Notes under the pieces: model-generated
What the model was told of the DNA's origin: nothing
What the model saw: the letters and a program-made list of their open reading frames with translations, nothing else
Database searches by the model: none
From: Microbacterium cremeum
Lineage (GTDB): Bacteria > Actinomycetota > Actinomycetes > Actinomycetales > Microbacteriaceae
Assembly (NCBI RefSeq): GCF_015277855.1
Contig: NZ_CP063812.1
Coordinates: 310,001 to 374,000, forward strand
DNA length: 64,000 nucleotides
Reading direction: 5' to 3'
Part shown: one piece after another, positions 8,256-16,317 of the stretch
Layout of the letters: each line of letters opens with the position of its first letter
Position numbering within the stretch: position 1 is the stretch's first letter
Translations under genes and position numbers: made by a program

Positions 8256-9112
8256 ACACGACCCTGACGCCGCCGCCGGTGACTCCGACGCCTGCCGGAC
8301 CGCCGCCGTCCGAACCGTCCCGTTCGGGCGCGCCCCGGGTGATCGCGATCGTGGCGATCGTGATCGGCGCGATCGTGATCGTCGGCACCATGGCCACGGC
8401 GGTGGTGCAGACGGTGGTCTCGGCATCCGTTCACACCTCCGTCCGCACCGCCGACGCCGCGGGCGTCGACGAACTGAGCGTGGATGTGTCGGCCGGCGCC
8501 CTGCGCGTGGAATTCGGGACGGTCTCCGAGGCCGAGCTTCAGGTCACCAGCTCGTGGGGGGCCGATCGGTGGATCCTCGAGCGCAACGGCGACCGGCTGA
8601 TCGTCTCGACGCCGGACCGCTTCTGGAGGTGGTTCCCGTGGGGCTGGGACGACCACGGCGGCGAGGCCGTGCTGCGCTTGCCGGCAAGCCTGCGCGGGCT
8701 GGACGCGGACCTGTCGCTCGCGGCCGGCGAGCTGCAGGCCGACGGCGAGTTCGGCCGACTCGAGGTCGCTGTGAGCGCGGGCCGCGCCGATGTCACCGGC
8801 TCGGCCGACGCCGTCACGGTGGACCTCAGCGCCGGCACCGGCGACATCGAGCTGGAGGGCGTCCAGACGGCGCAGCTCGGCATGAGCGCCGGGTCGCTCA
8901 CGACACGACTGACCGGGGCCCAGCCGCAGTCCGTGGGCGTGGACGTGAGCGCCGGGTCGCTGAGCCTGAGCGTGCCGGACGGCGACTACGCCGTCACCTC
9001 GGAGGTCTCTGCCGGCGGGTTCGACAACCGCATCGGCTCGCAGCCGCAGGCCACGAGCACGATCGACGTGTCGGTGTCGGCAGGGCAGGTGGTGCTGCGC
9101 TCGGCGGACTGA
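8252..9112 (+). CDS. Membrane-anchored DUF4097-like beta-repeat protein
   Basis: The 286-residue protein has a Pro-rich cytoplasmic N-terminus, one transmembrane helix (about residues 30-55, VIAIVAIVIGAIVIVG) and a repetitive beta domain outside the membrane. The domain repeats a VDVSAG-type element: LSVDVSAGALRVEF, VAVSAGRADVTG, VDLSAGTGDIEL, LGMSAGSLTT, VDVSAGSLSLSV, SEVSAGGFD and VSVSAGQVVL. This is the bactofilin/DUF4097-like solenoid pattern. It overlaps the response regulator stop by ATGA. Comparable proteins sit in LiaFSR/PspC-like stress operons, where they sense or modulate the kinase. That role is inferred. Confidence 0.75.
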   Translation: MNTTLTPPPVTPTPAGPPPSEPSRSGAPRVIAIVAIVIGAIVIVGTMATAVVQTVVSASVHTSVRTADAAGVDELSVDVSAGALRVEFGTVSEAELQVTSSWGADRWILERNGDRLIVSTPDRFWRWFPWGWDDHGGEAVLRLPASLRGLDADLSLAAGELQADGEFGRLEVAVSAGRADVTGSADAVTVDLSAGTGDIELEGVQTAQLGMSAGSLTTRLTGAQPQSVGVDVSAGSLSLSVPDGDYAVTSEVSAGGFDNRIGSQPQATSTIDVSVSAGQVVLRSAD

Positions 9113-9117
9113 CGCGT

Positions 9118-9807
9118 TCAGTCCTCGACGCGAAGACCCGCGAGCTCGGCGAGCGCGCCGGCCATGAGCTGCAGCTGATCCGGCGAGATCGTCGCGCCGC
9201 GAAGACCCGTCATGCCCACGACCTCCTGCAGATCCGCGCCGCGCAGGTCGACGTCGGTGAGCGTCGCGCCGCCGACGTTGAGCGCGCCGATCCGGCTGCC
9301 GTCGAAGGCGACGCGTCGCGCGGTGGCGTCGAGCAGGTCGATCTCGTCGATCGTGCAGTCCTCGAAGGCGACATCGAGCAGCTCCGTCGCGCGCAGGTTC
9401 ACGAATCCGAGCCGGCAGCGGGTGAACCGGATGCCGCGCCACGCACCGTCGTACGCCTCGATGGATCCGAACCTGCTGTCGCGGATGTCGACGTCGCGCA
9501 GCGTCGCACGGGCGGCCGAGACCACCGGGACGTCGGCCCCGTCGAACGCGGACTCCACGATGCGCGACCCGCGCAGCGTCCAGGAGCCGAGCTCGAGCGT
9601 CGTGAAGCGGCATCCGTCGATCGTCGTCCCGACGCCCACCTGCCACTCGGCGAGAGCGAGGTCGGTGTAGGCCGTGGCCTCGAACTGCTCCGCGGCGAAA
9701 GCGCCGGCGTCGCCGGACGCCAGCCCGGAGAGCCGCGACGGGTCGAAGTCGAAAGACGGCGGCTGGGTGCGGTGAGGCCTGCCGGGCCGTGCGGAGCGCG
9801 TGGTCAT
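9118..9807 (-). CDS. Pentapeptide-repeat protein
   Basis: The 229-residue protein shows A(D/N)LXX-type pentapeptides, such as TLRDVDIRDSRFGSIEAYDG, FTRCRLGFVNLRATELLDVAFEDCTIDEIDL and IGALNVGGATLTDVDLRGADL. They would fold as a right-handed quadrilateral beta helix. No signal peptide or membrane helix is visible, so it is probably cytosolic. Pentapeptide proteins include DNA-mimic gyrase protectors, but no such partner is nearby and no function is assigned. The start at 9807 has a TAGGGT box 8 bases upstream. The stop lies 5 bases from the convergent DUF4097-like gene. Confidence 0.85.
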   Translation of the reverse strand: MTTRSARPGRPHRTQPPSFDFDPSRLSGLASGDAGAFAAEQFEATAYTDLALAEWQVGVGTTIDGCRFTTLELGSWTLRGSRIVESAFDGADVPVVSAARATLRDVDIRDSRFGSIEAYDGAWRGIRFTRCRLGFVNLRATELLDVAFEDCTIDEIDLLDATARRVAFDGSRIGALNVGGATLTDVDLRGADLQEVVGMTGLRGATISPDQLQLMAGALAELAGLRVED

Positions 9808-9815
9808 CTCGGCAC

Positions 9816-9821
9816 ACCCTA
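9816..9821 (-). promoter_or_regulatory. Leaderless -10 element of the pentapeptide gene
   Basis: Read on the minus strand, TAGGGT is separated by 8 bases from the ATG at 9807. There is no ribosome site, as expected for a leaderless transcript. Confidence 0.5.
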
Positions 9822-9852
9822 GCCGGGGGCGCCGACGCGGGGCGTACGGATG

Positions 9853-10659
9853 CTACGGACCGGACTGGAAGGCGTCGGCCACGGCGTCGCGGGCCGATGC
9901 CTCGCCGGCGGCGAAGCCCTCGGCGTAGGCCTCGTCGGCGCCGAGCCGGAACATGTCGCGCTCGAGCGGGCGCACGATGGAGCGGGCGCCGGGCAGGTCG
10001 AGGGGGCCGACGAGATCCGCCCGGCCCCGGACGACGGCCACCGGCAGGCGCGCGGCCTTGCCCTTGACGAGATCGGTCGCCGCCGCCAGCTCGTCCGCGA
10101 CGCACGGCATCGTGACGACGAGCGGCCGGCCTTCGGCATCCGTCGCCCCGCGAAGGTCTTCGAAGACGTGCACGCCGCCGGCGCCGATCGCGTGGTCGGT
10201 CTGGCCCTCGCGCCACGCGCGGCCGAGGGTGTCCGACACGATCACGCCGACCTCGATGCCGAGACGCTCGCGCAGGCCCGCGGCGATCGCGCGCGCCGAC
10301 GCGTCGGGGTCGACCGGCAGCAGCAGCACAGTACCCTCGGGGGTGTTCGACGCATCGACGCCTGCGGCCGCCGACACCACTCCGAGCCGGTTCTCGACGA
10401 TGCGGGTCGTCGCTCCGTTGGGAAAGGTGCGGGATGCCACGACCCGCACCGTCTCGGCGGTGATGGCGTCTTCTCGGTCGTCGGCCACGACGAACCTGTC
10501 CTCGGCCTTCGAGACGATCTTCGAGGTCACCACGAGGATGTCACCGCCGGCGAGCTCGGACCCGCCGGCCCGGGCGATGACGTCGACGAGGTCGGTGCCG
10601 GCGGTGATCTCGGGGATGCCGTCCAGGGGCCAGACGGTGAGCGGAGGGCGAAGCGGCAT
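9853..10659 (-). CDS. cofE: Coenzyme F420:L-glutamate ligase
   Basis: The 268-residue protein resembles CofE and the N-terminal half of mycobacterial FbiB, which add L-glutamates to F420-0 using GTP. Conserved parts are the N-terminal [23 protein letters not shown] (about 45-58), [27 protein letters not shown] and [21 protein letters not shown]. The nitroreductase-like C-terminal domain of FbiB is absent. ATG 10659 is preferred over the longer frame from 10722 because the protein then begins at the family start and the longer version would overlap the hairpin at 10697-10728. A GAGACT box lies 6 bases upstream. The other F420 genes are not in the window. Confidence 0.9.
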   Translation of the reverse strand: MPLRPPLTVWPLDGIPEITAGTDLVDVIARAGGSELAGGDILVVTSKIVSKAEDRFVVADDREDAITAETVRVVASRTFPNGATTRIVENRLGVVSAAAGVDASNTPEGTVLLLPVDPDASARAIAAGLRERLGIEVGVIVSDTLGRAWREGQTDHAIGAGGVHVFEDLRGATDAEGRPLVVTMPCVADELAAATDLVKGKAARLPVAVVRGRADLVGPLDLPGARSIVRPLERDMFRLGADEAYAEGFAAGEASARDAVADAFQSGP

Positions 10660-10696
10660 GGCTCCAGTCTCGCGCAACGACCGGCCGCGAATCACG

Positions 10697-10728
10697 AGGG
10701 GCGTGCCCGGCGAACCGGACACGCCCCT
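10697..10728 (-). terminator. Hairpin terminator after the acetyltransferase gene
   Basis: A near-perfect 14-bp stem, AGGGGCGTGCCCGG with CCGGACACGCCCCT (one mismatch), has a CGAA tetraloop. It lies 15 bases past the stop of the minus-strand acetyltransferase and before cofE. No U-tract follows, as is usual in high-GC actinobacteria. Confidence 0.7.
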
Positions 10729-10743
10729 GACATCGTGTGAGCG

Positions 10744-11250
10744 TCAGCGCACGAAGCGCACCTCGGTGAGCGTCTCGCCGAGGAACGGCTCGGTGTGCGT
10801 CGCGCCGTCGAGGGCGAAGCCGTTGCGCGTGTAGAAGCGGTGGGCGCGCGGGTTGTCTTCGGCGACCCACAGGTACAGCGGCTCGTCCTTCTCGACGACC
10901 GCGTCGAACAGCTTCTGTCCGATGCCGGTGCCGTGGAAGGCGTCGAGCAGGTAGATGAAGTAGAGCTCGCGGAACCGCGGTGCGTCACGATCGCGGGCCG
11001 GGCCCGACCCCGCGAACCCGACGATGTCGCCGTTGACGAGGGCGGCGTACATCTTGAACTCGGGGCCCTGTGCAGCCCAGTGGGTCCACAGCTCGGCCAT
11101 GCGCTTGGGCGAGACCGCTTCGAGGGCGGCCTTGCTGATGAGGTGGTCGTACGTCTCGTGCCAGCACGTGGCGTGCACGCGGCCGAGGGCTTCGGCGTCG
11201 ACGTCTCGCACCGGACGGACGACGATGTCGGTCTGGAGTTCGGCTTCCAT
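10744..11250 (-). CDS. GNAT-family N-acetyltransferase
   Basis: The 168-residue protein has the GNAT fold signature: an N-terminal VVRPVRDVDAEALGRVHATCW strand-helix, GDIVGFAGSG, and the acetyl-CoA motif A region LYFIYLLDAFHGTGIGQKLFD. FYTRNGFALDG lies near the C-terminus. The ATG at 11250 gives standard length and has TAGAGT 7 bases upstream; the frame running back to 11850 crosses the SGNH hydrolase gene and is a shadow. The substrate is unknown. It is transcribed divergently from the SGNH hydrolase. Confidence 0.88.
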   Translation of the reverse strand: MEAELQTDIVVRPVRDVDAEALGRVHATCWHETYDHLISKAALEAVSPKRMAELWTHWAAQGPEFKMYAALVNGDIVGFAGSGPARDRDAPRFRELYFIYLLDAFHGTGIGQKLFDAVVEKDEPLYLWVAEDNPRAHRFYTRNGFALDGATHTEPFLGETLTEVRFVR

Positions 11251-11257
11251 GGGCCAG

Positions 11258-11263
11258 ACTCTA
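11258..11263 (-). promoter_or_regulatory. Leaderless -10 element of the GNAT gene
   Basis: On the minus strand TAGAGT is 7 bases from the ATG at 11250, in the TANNNT arrangement shared by many genes here. Confidence 0.5.
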
Positions 11264-11479
11264 CGCGCGTCGTGCTGAGACGTGAAATCCGGGGAGCGGC
11301 GCGTGAACGGCGGATGAAGGGACGGATGCCGAGCCCTGCGCCGGCTCCGCCGCGGAGCACAAACCCGCGCCTGGCCATTGACCCGGCTCCGGGGCAGGTG
11401 TATTACTTGGGCATTCCCGTGCTTCTCCCCGCTGGGGGTGGCGAGGGCGCGGGTCGCTCGGTCTTCTGGGGAGGGGATC

Positions 11480-12427
11480 ATGGCTCGCAGCGCGCGCTTC
11501 GTCGTCCTGGCCGCAACTCTGTCTCTCGCCGCGGTCGTGGCCGCAGCCGCCGTCGCCTCGCCGGCGGTGGCCAAGCCCCCGTCCGGCAAGGGCAAGCCGA
11601 CGCCGACGGCGACGGCATCGCCGACGCCGACCGCGACGCCGACGCCCACGCCGACCGCGACGCCGACGCCGACACCGACGCCGACGCCGCCCGGGGACCC
11701 CCTCGACGTCATCGCGGCCGTGGGCGACTCGATCTCCGTCTCGTACAACACCGTCGGCTTCGGCTCGTATCCGCAGTACAGCTGGTCGACCGGCACGGCG
11801 ATCACCTCGCACCGCGTGCAGCTGCAGCAGCAGACGGGTGGTTCGCTCACGGCGGCGAACGTGGCACAGGTCGGCGCTTCCTCGGCCGGCCTCGCGACCC
11901 AGATCGCCGCCGCGGCGGGAGCGGGCGCCGACTATCTGACGATCGAGATCGGCGCGAACGACGCGTGCACCTCGACCGTGGCGGGCATGACGTCGACCGC
12001 CGACTTCGAATCACGCGTCCGGGCCGCGCTCGCCGGGTTCAGCGCTCAGCGACCGACCGCCGACATCATGGTCGCCAGCATCCCGAACCTGTACCGGATG
12101 TGGCAGGTGTCGAAGGACAAGTTCGCCGCGCGCTTCATCTGGGCGAGCGCGGGGGTCTGCCAATCGATGCTCGCCAACCCCCTCAGCACCACGACGACCG
12201 ACGTGCAGCGGCGTCTGGCGGTGCAGGCGCGCGTCGACGCGTTCAACGCGGCGCTCGCCGCGGCGTGCGCAGACACGCCGCGGTGCAGCTTCGACGACTA
12301 TGCGGTGGCGGACTACATCTTCACCTCGGCGCACGTCTCGACGGCGGACTACTTCCACCCGAGCGTCGAGGGGCAGCGCGTGCTCGCCGAGATCACCTGG
12401 CCGCACTCGCCATTCGCGAGCGGATGA
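11480..12427 (+). CDS. Secreted SGNH/GDSL hydrolase with Thr-Pro linker
   Basis: The 315-residue protein starts at ATG 11480 behind a GGGGAGGGGA ribosome site. Residues 1-31 form a Sec signal peptide ending near SPAVA. Residues 32-75 are an almost perfect (PT)n linker, probably a cell-wall spacer or glycosylation stretch. The catalytic domain has the nucleophile block AAVGDSISVSYN, block III IGANDACTS and the His block DYFHPSVEGQ. It is predicted to be an extracellular esterase or lipase of unknown substrate. The linker DNA is a tandem GACGCC-like repeat likely to vary in length. Confidence 0.9.
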   Translation: MARSARFVVLAATLSLAAVVAAAAVASPAVAKPPSGKGKPTPTATASPTPTATPTPTPTATPTPTPTPTPPGDPLDVIAAVGDSISVSYNTVGFGSYPQYSWSTGTAITSHRVQLQQQTGGSLTAANVAQVGASSAGLATQIAAAAGAGADYLTIEIGANDACTSTVAGMTSTADFESRVRAALAGFSAQRPTADIMVASIPNLYRMWQVSKDKFAARFIWASAGVCQSMLANPLSTTTTDVQRRLAVQARVDAFNAALAAACADTPRCSFDDYAVADYIFTSAHVSTADYFHPSVEGQRVLAEITWPHSPFASG

Positions 12428-12428
12428 C

Positions 12429-12459
12429 GGGATGCCGAGCCCCGCGCTGTCGGCATCCC
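12429..12459 (+). terminator. Terminator after the SGNH hydrolase
   Basis: A perfect 10-bp stem, GGGATGCCGA/TCGGCATCCC, with an 11-base loop begins two bases after the stop codon. It lies before the promoter of the next gene. Confidence 0.75.
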
Positions 12460-12491
12460 ACAATCGAATCGGTGATCCAGGCGAGGGTCGC

Positions 12492-12497
12492 TACCAT
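12492..12497 (+). promoter_or_regulatory. Leaderless -10 element of the thioesterase-like gene
   Basis: TACCAT is 8 bases before the GTG at 12506, immediately after the terminator of the upstream gene. Confidence 0.5.
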
Positions 12498-12505
12498 CGC
12501 ACCTC

Positions 12506-13066
12506 GTGAACGTGATCTGGCGGACCCTGATGGTGATGCTCACGGCGCGGCGCCGCGTGCGACGGTCGGGGCGGCTCGGGCCCACCGAGGTCGGGCGGGT
12601 GCGGTTGACCACCCTCCCGACCGACATCGACCTGCTGCAGCACATGAACAACGGCCGCTACCTGTCGCTGTTCGATCTCGGACGCTGGGATCTGCTCGTG
12701 CGCACCGGGCTGTGGGACGTCATGAAGGCGCGCGGGTGGTACGCGGTGGTCTCGAGCGAGACGGTCACGTTCCGCAAGTCGCTGAACCTGTGGCAGCGGT
12801 TCGACGTCGAGTCGCGCATGATCGGCCATGACGACAAGGCGGTGTACCTCGAGCACCGCGCTGTCGTCGACGGCGAGGTCTACGCGCGCGCCATCATCCG
12901 CGCGCGCATGATGAAGCGGTCCGGGGGCACGCTGTCGCACGAGGAGCTGTTCGCGGCCGTCGGGCGCCCCGAGGGGATCCCGGAAGTGGAGGAGTGGGTG
13001 CACGAGTGGGCCGCGGCATCCGCCCTGCCTCCCACGCGCGCCGACGCCCCGAGCACCTGGAACTGA
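12506..13066 (+). CDS. Hot-dog-fold acyl-CoA thioesterase-like protein
   Basis: The 186-residue protein resembles the 4HBT/THEM6-like thioesterase group. The motif DIDLLQHMNNGRYLSLFDLGRWD (about 38-60) is the hot-dog helix with the N-G-R-Y/F pattern. It is followed by strands SSETVTFRKSLNLWQRFDVESR and KAVYLEHRAVVDGEVYARAIIRARM. The basic N-terminus has a short hydrophobic stretch that may touch the membrane. The GTG start is supported by the leaderless TACCAT box. The acyl substrate is unknown. Confidence 0.78.
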   Translation: MNVIWRTLMVMLTARRRVRRSGRLGPTEVGRVRLTTLPTDIDLLQHMNNGRYLSLFDLGRWDLLVRTGLWDVMKARGWYAVVSSETVTFRKSLNLWQRFDVESRMIGHDDKAVYLEHRAVVDGEVYARAIIRARMMKRSGGTLSHEELFAAVGRPEGIPEVEEWVHEWAAASALPPTRADAPSTWN

Positions 13067-13139
13067 GCACGTAGCGCACCGCCTGGCGCCGCGCAAGCCG
13101 TTTGCCCCGCGTCGCGCGGTGGGGTTGCGTAGGGATCGG

Positions 13140-13163
13140 GAGCGCCGGAATCCTCCTCCGGCG
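13140..13163 (+). promoter_or_regulatory. Hairpin in the leader of the coiled-coil gene
   Basis: A perfect 8-bp stem, GCGCCGGA/TCCGGCGC, with a 7-base loop lies between a TAGGGAT box (about 13130) and the GGGGAAGGAG ribosome site. It may protect or regulate the leader. It could instead be a leftover terminator of the upstream gene. Confidence 0.4.
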
Positions 13164-13185
13164 CGCGAGGGGAAGGAGTGCACTC

Positions 13186-13764
13186 GTGGATACGAGCACC
13201 CTGATCTGGATCATCGTCGGTATCGTCATCCTGCTCGCGATCGTCGTGATCGCGATGATCATGACGTCACGCAAGCGGCAGGCGCGACAGCTCGAGCACC
13301 GGCACCAGCGGGCCGAGAAGCTGCGAGAAAGCGCCCGCGAGACCGAACTCGAAGCGCGCGAGCACGAGGCCGAGGCCGCCCGGGCGCGCGCAGACGCGGC
13401 GGCCTCAGCGGCCGCGGCAGAGGCTGCGAAGGCACGTGCCGCCGAGGCCTCGATCGACGCCGAACGGCGTACCAGCACGATCGACGAGCACCGAGCGGAT
13501 GCCGAGAAGCTGCGCGCCGAGCAGGCCGAGACGCTGCGCAAGGCCGACGACGTCGACCCGTACGTCGACGACGCGAGCGATGCCGACACCCCGCCGGAGC
13601 GACCCGTCGGCGTGAGTGACGACGGCCTTCGACGCGAGTACCGGCGCGACGGCGACGACACCGATCACCACGACGAGGTCGCCGCGGACGAGGTGGTGCA
13701 CCCGCCGACGCGCGCGGACCGCGCCGACCGCGCCGATCGGACGGATCACCCCGAGCGCGCCTGA
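13186..13764 (+). CDS. Single-pass membrane protein with alanine-rich coiled coil
   Basis: The 192-residue protein begins at GTG 13186 after a strong GGGGAAGGAG site. Residues 6-26 form one transmembrane helix (IWIIVGIVILLAIVVIAMIM). Residues about 32-125 are a charged, Ala/Glu/Arg-rich coiled coil, and the last 60 residues are acidic and disordered, with ADRADRADR repeats. The short N-terminus places the coiled coil in the cytoplasm. No family or function is recognised. Confidence 0.75.
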   Translation: MDTSTLIWIIVGIVILLAIVVIAMIMTSRKRQARQLEHRHQRAEKLRESARETELEAREHEAEAARARADAAASAAAAEAAKARAAEASIDAERRTSTIDEHRADAEKLRAEQAETLRKADDVDPYVDDASDADTPPERPVGVSDDGLRREYRRDGDDTDHHDEVAADEVVHPPTRADRADRADRTDHPERA

Positions 13765-13808
13765 CCCGCGGCGGCGAGCGGTGCGCGGCGCACGAACCCG
13801 CGCACCGC

Positions 13809-13814
13809 TAGCGT
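13809..13814 (+). promoter_or_regulatory. Leaderless -10 element of the polytopic membrane gene
   Basis: TAGCGT is 6 bases before the GTG at 13821, with no ribosome site between. Confidence 0.5.
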
Positions 13815-13820
13815 GGGGAC

Positions 13821-15242
13821 GTGCTCGCTGTGCTCCAGGTCGCCGGCCGCCTGCTGTGGCGGCACTGGCCCGCCCTGCTCGCGTGGTACCTGGGCGCCAT
13901 CCTGGCTCGCTACGTCCTCATCGAGTTCGCGGGGTTCGTCGGCGCCTACAGCGCCGTCGCGGGGTCGCTGCTGCTGCCTCTCGCCATCCTCGCGCGCCTC
14001 ATCGCGCTCGTCGCGATGTTCCTGGTGCTGCGCGACGGCATGCGCCAGCTCAACGCCATCGCACCGGTCCCGACCGACCCAGCGGCGCGGCGGCGCGAGT
14101 TCCTCGACGCTCTGATGACCGGCATCCTGCCGTTCTTCGCGTTCTATGCGGCGTGGGGATACCTGCGTGAAGACGCTGTGGCGTACTCGGCGCGAGTGCT
14201 CGAAGTCACCGACCAGGTGCGATGGCAGCAGCTGGCGGCCGAGCTCGCCGGCGAAGAGGGCGCCGCGGCGGAGATGGTCGGGGACGGGCTGGTCGGCGAA
14301 CTCACCATCACCCCCCTCACGATCGCGATCGTCGTCATCGCCTTCGCGCTGCGGTTGTTGTGGAAGCGCCACCGCGAGAAGCTCCCGCGGTGGACGGGCG
14401 GTTTTGCGGCATACCTCGAAGCCCTGTGGGTCTACTACACGGTGACCGTCGTGGGCCTCGCGCTCGGCATGGTGACTTCGTGGGTCGGTTCGCGCCAGGC
14501 GATGGTGTGGCTCGCCGACCTCCGGGAGGCGATCACCGCCGGGTTCGCGCCGCTCGCGTGGATCTGGGAAGGCGTCGAGTGGTTCCTCGGCGAGGCGGGC
14601 GGCATCATCCTCCTTCCCGTCGCGTGGCTCACGATCTCGGGGGTCGTCTACGGCCAGGCGGTCGCGCCTCGGGCGGTCTCGACCGACCAGCTTGGCGGCG
14701 AGGTGGTCCGCCGCCTCCGTTCCCGCTACCGCTCGTTGCCGCAGCGTCTGCGGGCTCGGCTCGCCGACATCTGGAGCGATCTGGTCGGCCGCTTCACACC
14801 CATCGGCCGCGCGTTCGTGCTCATGTGGCGGGCCGGGCCGGTGCTGATCGGCGGCTTCGTGCTGCTCTACACGCTGCTGCTCGGGCTGCAAGGGGCCCTC
14901 GAGTGGGCGATCCCGCGCGCCTTCGGGCCGCAGGATCTCGGCGACTTCTGGGTCGTGAACGACCAGCTGATCTTCCTCATCGCACCGCTGTTGATCGAGC
15001 CCATCCGCATCGCTCTCGTCGCGGGCGGGTACGACGCCGTGATCGGCAAGCTCCGCACGCGCGAAGCCGAAGCCGAGAAGACGACGGATGCCGGGGCGCC
15101 CGTCTCGGCGGATGGTTCGCTGACCGATCACCCGACCTCCGCCGCTCAGGGCGTGACGACGGCGCTCACGAACTCCGGGTACGATCCCGCGGACCCGAAC
15201 TCGACGGTGAACGGGCCCGACGCGTCCTCCGGTACGAGGTAG
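13821..15242 (+). CDS. Polytopic membrane protein of unknown function
   Basis: The 473-residue protein has roughly eight hydrophobic segments (near residues 12-35, 45-75, 95-115, 155-175, 195-220, 230-275, 335-365 and 375-395). A basic loop around 285-325 (RRLRSRYRSLPQRLRARL) and a hydrophilic tail rich in Ser, Thr and Pro are also present. I recognise no transporter or enzyme motif. Its last 97 bases overlap, tail to tail, the end of the minus-strand gene at 15146-15652. The neighbouring three minus-strand genes encode small membrane-anchored proteins and may work with it (inference). Confidence 0.75.
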   Translation: MLAVLQVAGRLLWRHWPALLAWYLGAILARYVLIEFAGFVGAYSAVAGSLLLPLAILARLIALVAMFLVLRDGMRQLNAIAPVPTDPAARRREFLDALMTGILPFFAFYAAWGYLREDAVAYSARVLEVTDQVRWQQLAAELAGEEGAAAEMVGDGLVGELTITPLTIAIVVIAFALRLLWKRHREKLPRWTGGFAAYLEALWVYYTVTVVGLALGMVTSWVGSRQAMVWLADLREAITAGFAPLAWIWEGVEWFLGEAGGIILLPVAWLTISGVVYGQAVAPRAVSTDQLGGEVVRRLRSRYRSLPQRLRARLADIWSDLVGRFTPIGRAFVLMWRAGPVLIGGFVLLYTLLLGLQGALEWAIPRAFGPQDLGDFWVVNDQLIFLIAPLLIEPIRIALVAGGYDAVIGKLRTREAEAEKTTDAGAPVSADGSLTDHPTSAAQGVTTALTNSGYDPADPNSTVNGPDASSGTR

Positions 15243-15652
15243 TCGAGTTCGACCTCGTACGGTGCCGTGGCCTCGTCGTCGCAATAGGTCTTGCGATCCG
15301 AGTCCCACTCCCGCCCGAGATCGCTTCGGGGTGCCCACTCTCTCCTCGCGCCGCCCACCTCCCTCAGGACGAAGGGGGAGCAGGCGATCGCCGGATCGCC
15401 CGGGTCGATCGGCACAGTGACGGTGACGACCCGTGCGTCCTGCGGCGCCTGCGGCAACCTTGTGAATTCCGCTGCGACAGGTCCCACGAGCGCATCGGCG
15501 TACCGGACGGACTCCCCGGACGCCACGCTGATCGGCTCCGTGGCCTGCCGCAACCCGGCCCACTCATTCCACGACATCGTCACCACCGCGGCTGGAACCA
15601 GCACCACGAGGGCACCGAGTGCGATCGCGTTGGACCGCCACCACCCGGTCAC
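15146..15652 (-). CDS. Small membrane-anchored extracytoplasmic protein, unknown
   Basis: The 168-residue protein has an N-terminal membrane anchor (about residues 8-28, ALGALVVLVPAAVVTMSW) and an extracytoplasmic beta-type domain. That domain has two cysteines (IACSPF and KTYCDDE) that could form a disulphide. It is the third gene of a minus-strand operon and overlaps the stop of its upstream neighbour by ATGA. Its 3-prime 97 bases are shared with the convergent membrane gene, so both C-termini are read from the same DNA. No named family is recognised. Confidence 0.7.
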   Translation of the reverse strand: MTGWWRSNAIALGALVVLVPAAVVTMSWNEWAGLRQATEPISVASGESVRYADALVGPVAAEFTRLPQAPQDARVVTVTVPIDPGDPAIACSPFVLREVGGARREWAPRSDLGREWDSDRKTYCDDEATAPYEVELDYLVPEDASGPFTVEFGSAGSYPEFVSAVVTP

Positions 15653-16317
15653 GGGCTCACCCAGCCCGTCTCAGCCAACTCGGCCTCGTCGACGACCGGC
15701 ACGTCGGCGAGGTCGAGCGACAGCACGATCATGGAGTCGAGCCGCACGTCCTTCGCGAGCGCGAGCTCCAGCCTGCCCGCTCCCGCCGAGAGGTCCTGCG
15801 GAAGCTCGAACGCGAGGCTGCCGGTCTGGGCGACGCCCGCCGTCATCGTCGTGTCGAGCAGGGACTCCGGGCGACCGCTGGCGCTGAACCGGACCCCATC
15901 GACCTCGAGGATCGCGTGCTTGATGGCTCCGCCCTCGGAGAGGACGGACGCGGCCTGCAGGTCGACGACGAGCCAGTTCCCCTCCGCCATCCAGCCGTCC
16001 GTGTCCATGACTTCGGCGGCGCGCCGAACGTCCGTGATCGTCGCACTGAGGTTGCGCCCCATCGCCGGCTCGCCGATCGCCGCCGCGACCGGGAACGGCG
16101 CCTGTGCCTGCTCCTCCCCCGGAGTCATGAGTGCGACGAACCAGGCGAGGCCGATGAGGCCGGAGCCGATCGCCCACGTCGCCCAGCCTGGGAGACGGCT
16201 CGACGGCGCGATGGGCGCCGTCGGCGGGCCCTGGGAGTCCGGCGCCACGCCGGCAGTCGCGGGGCTTGCGGCTGTCGCTCCCGTGGCGATCGCTCCTGTC
16301 TCGGGTTCAGCCGTCAT
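15649..16317 (-). CDS. Membrane-anchored protein with DUF4352-like beta domain
   Basis: The 222-residue protein has a Pro/Ala-rich cytoplasmic N-terminus, one transmembrane helix (about residues 44-64, WATWAIGSGLIGLAWFVALM) and an outside domain. The domain pattern, LSATITDVRRA then NWLVVDLQAASV and later LAFELPQDL, resembles the DUF4352-type immunoglobulin-like fold. The same layout appears in the next gene upstream, suggesting the two are distant paralogues. It overlaps both neighbours (11 bases upstream, 4 downstream). Confidence 0.7.
   Translation of the reverse strand: MTAEPETGAIATGATAASPATAGVAPDSQGPPTAPIAPSSRLPGWATWAIGSGLIGLAWFVALMTPGEEQAQAPFPVAAAIGEPAMGRNLSATITDVRRAAEVMDTDGWMAEGNWLVVDLQAASVLSEGGAIKHAILEVDGVRFSASGRPESLLDTTMTAGVAQTGSLAFELPQDLSAGAGRLELALAKDVRLDSMIVLSLDLADVPVVDEAELAETGWVSP

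Noticed and set aside
11580..11700. Repeated GACGCC-like DNA as a possible regulatory satellite
   Set aside because: It simply encodes the Thr-Pro linker of the secreted SGNH hydrolase.
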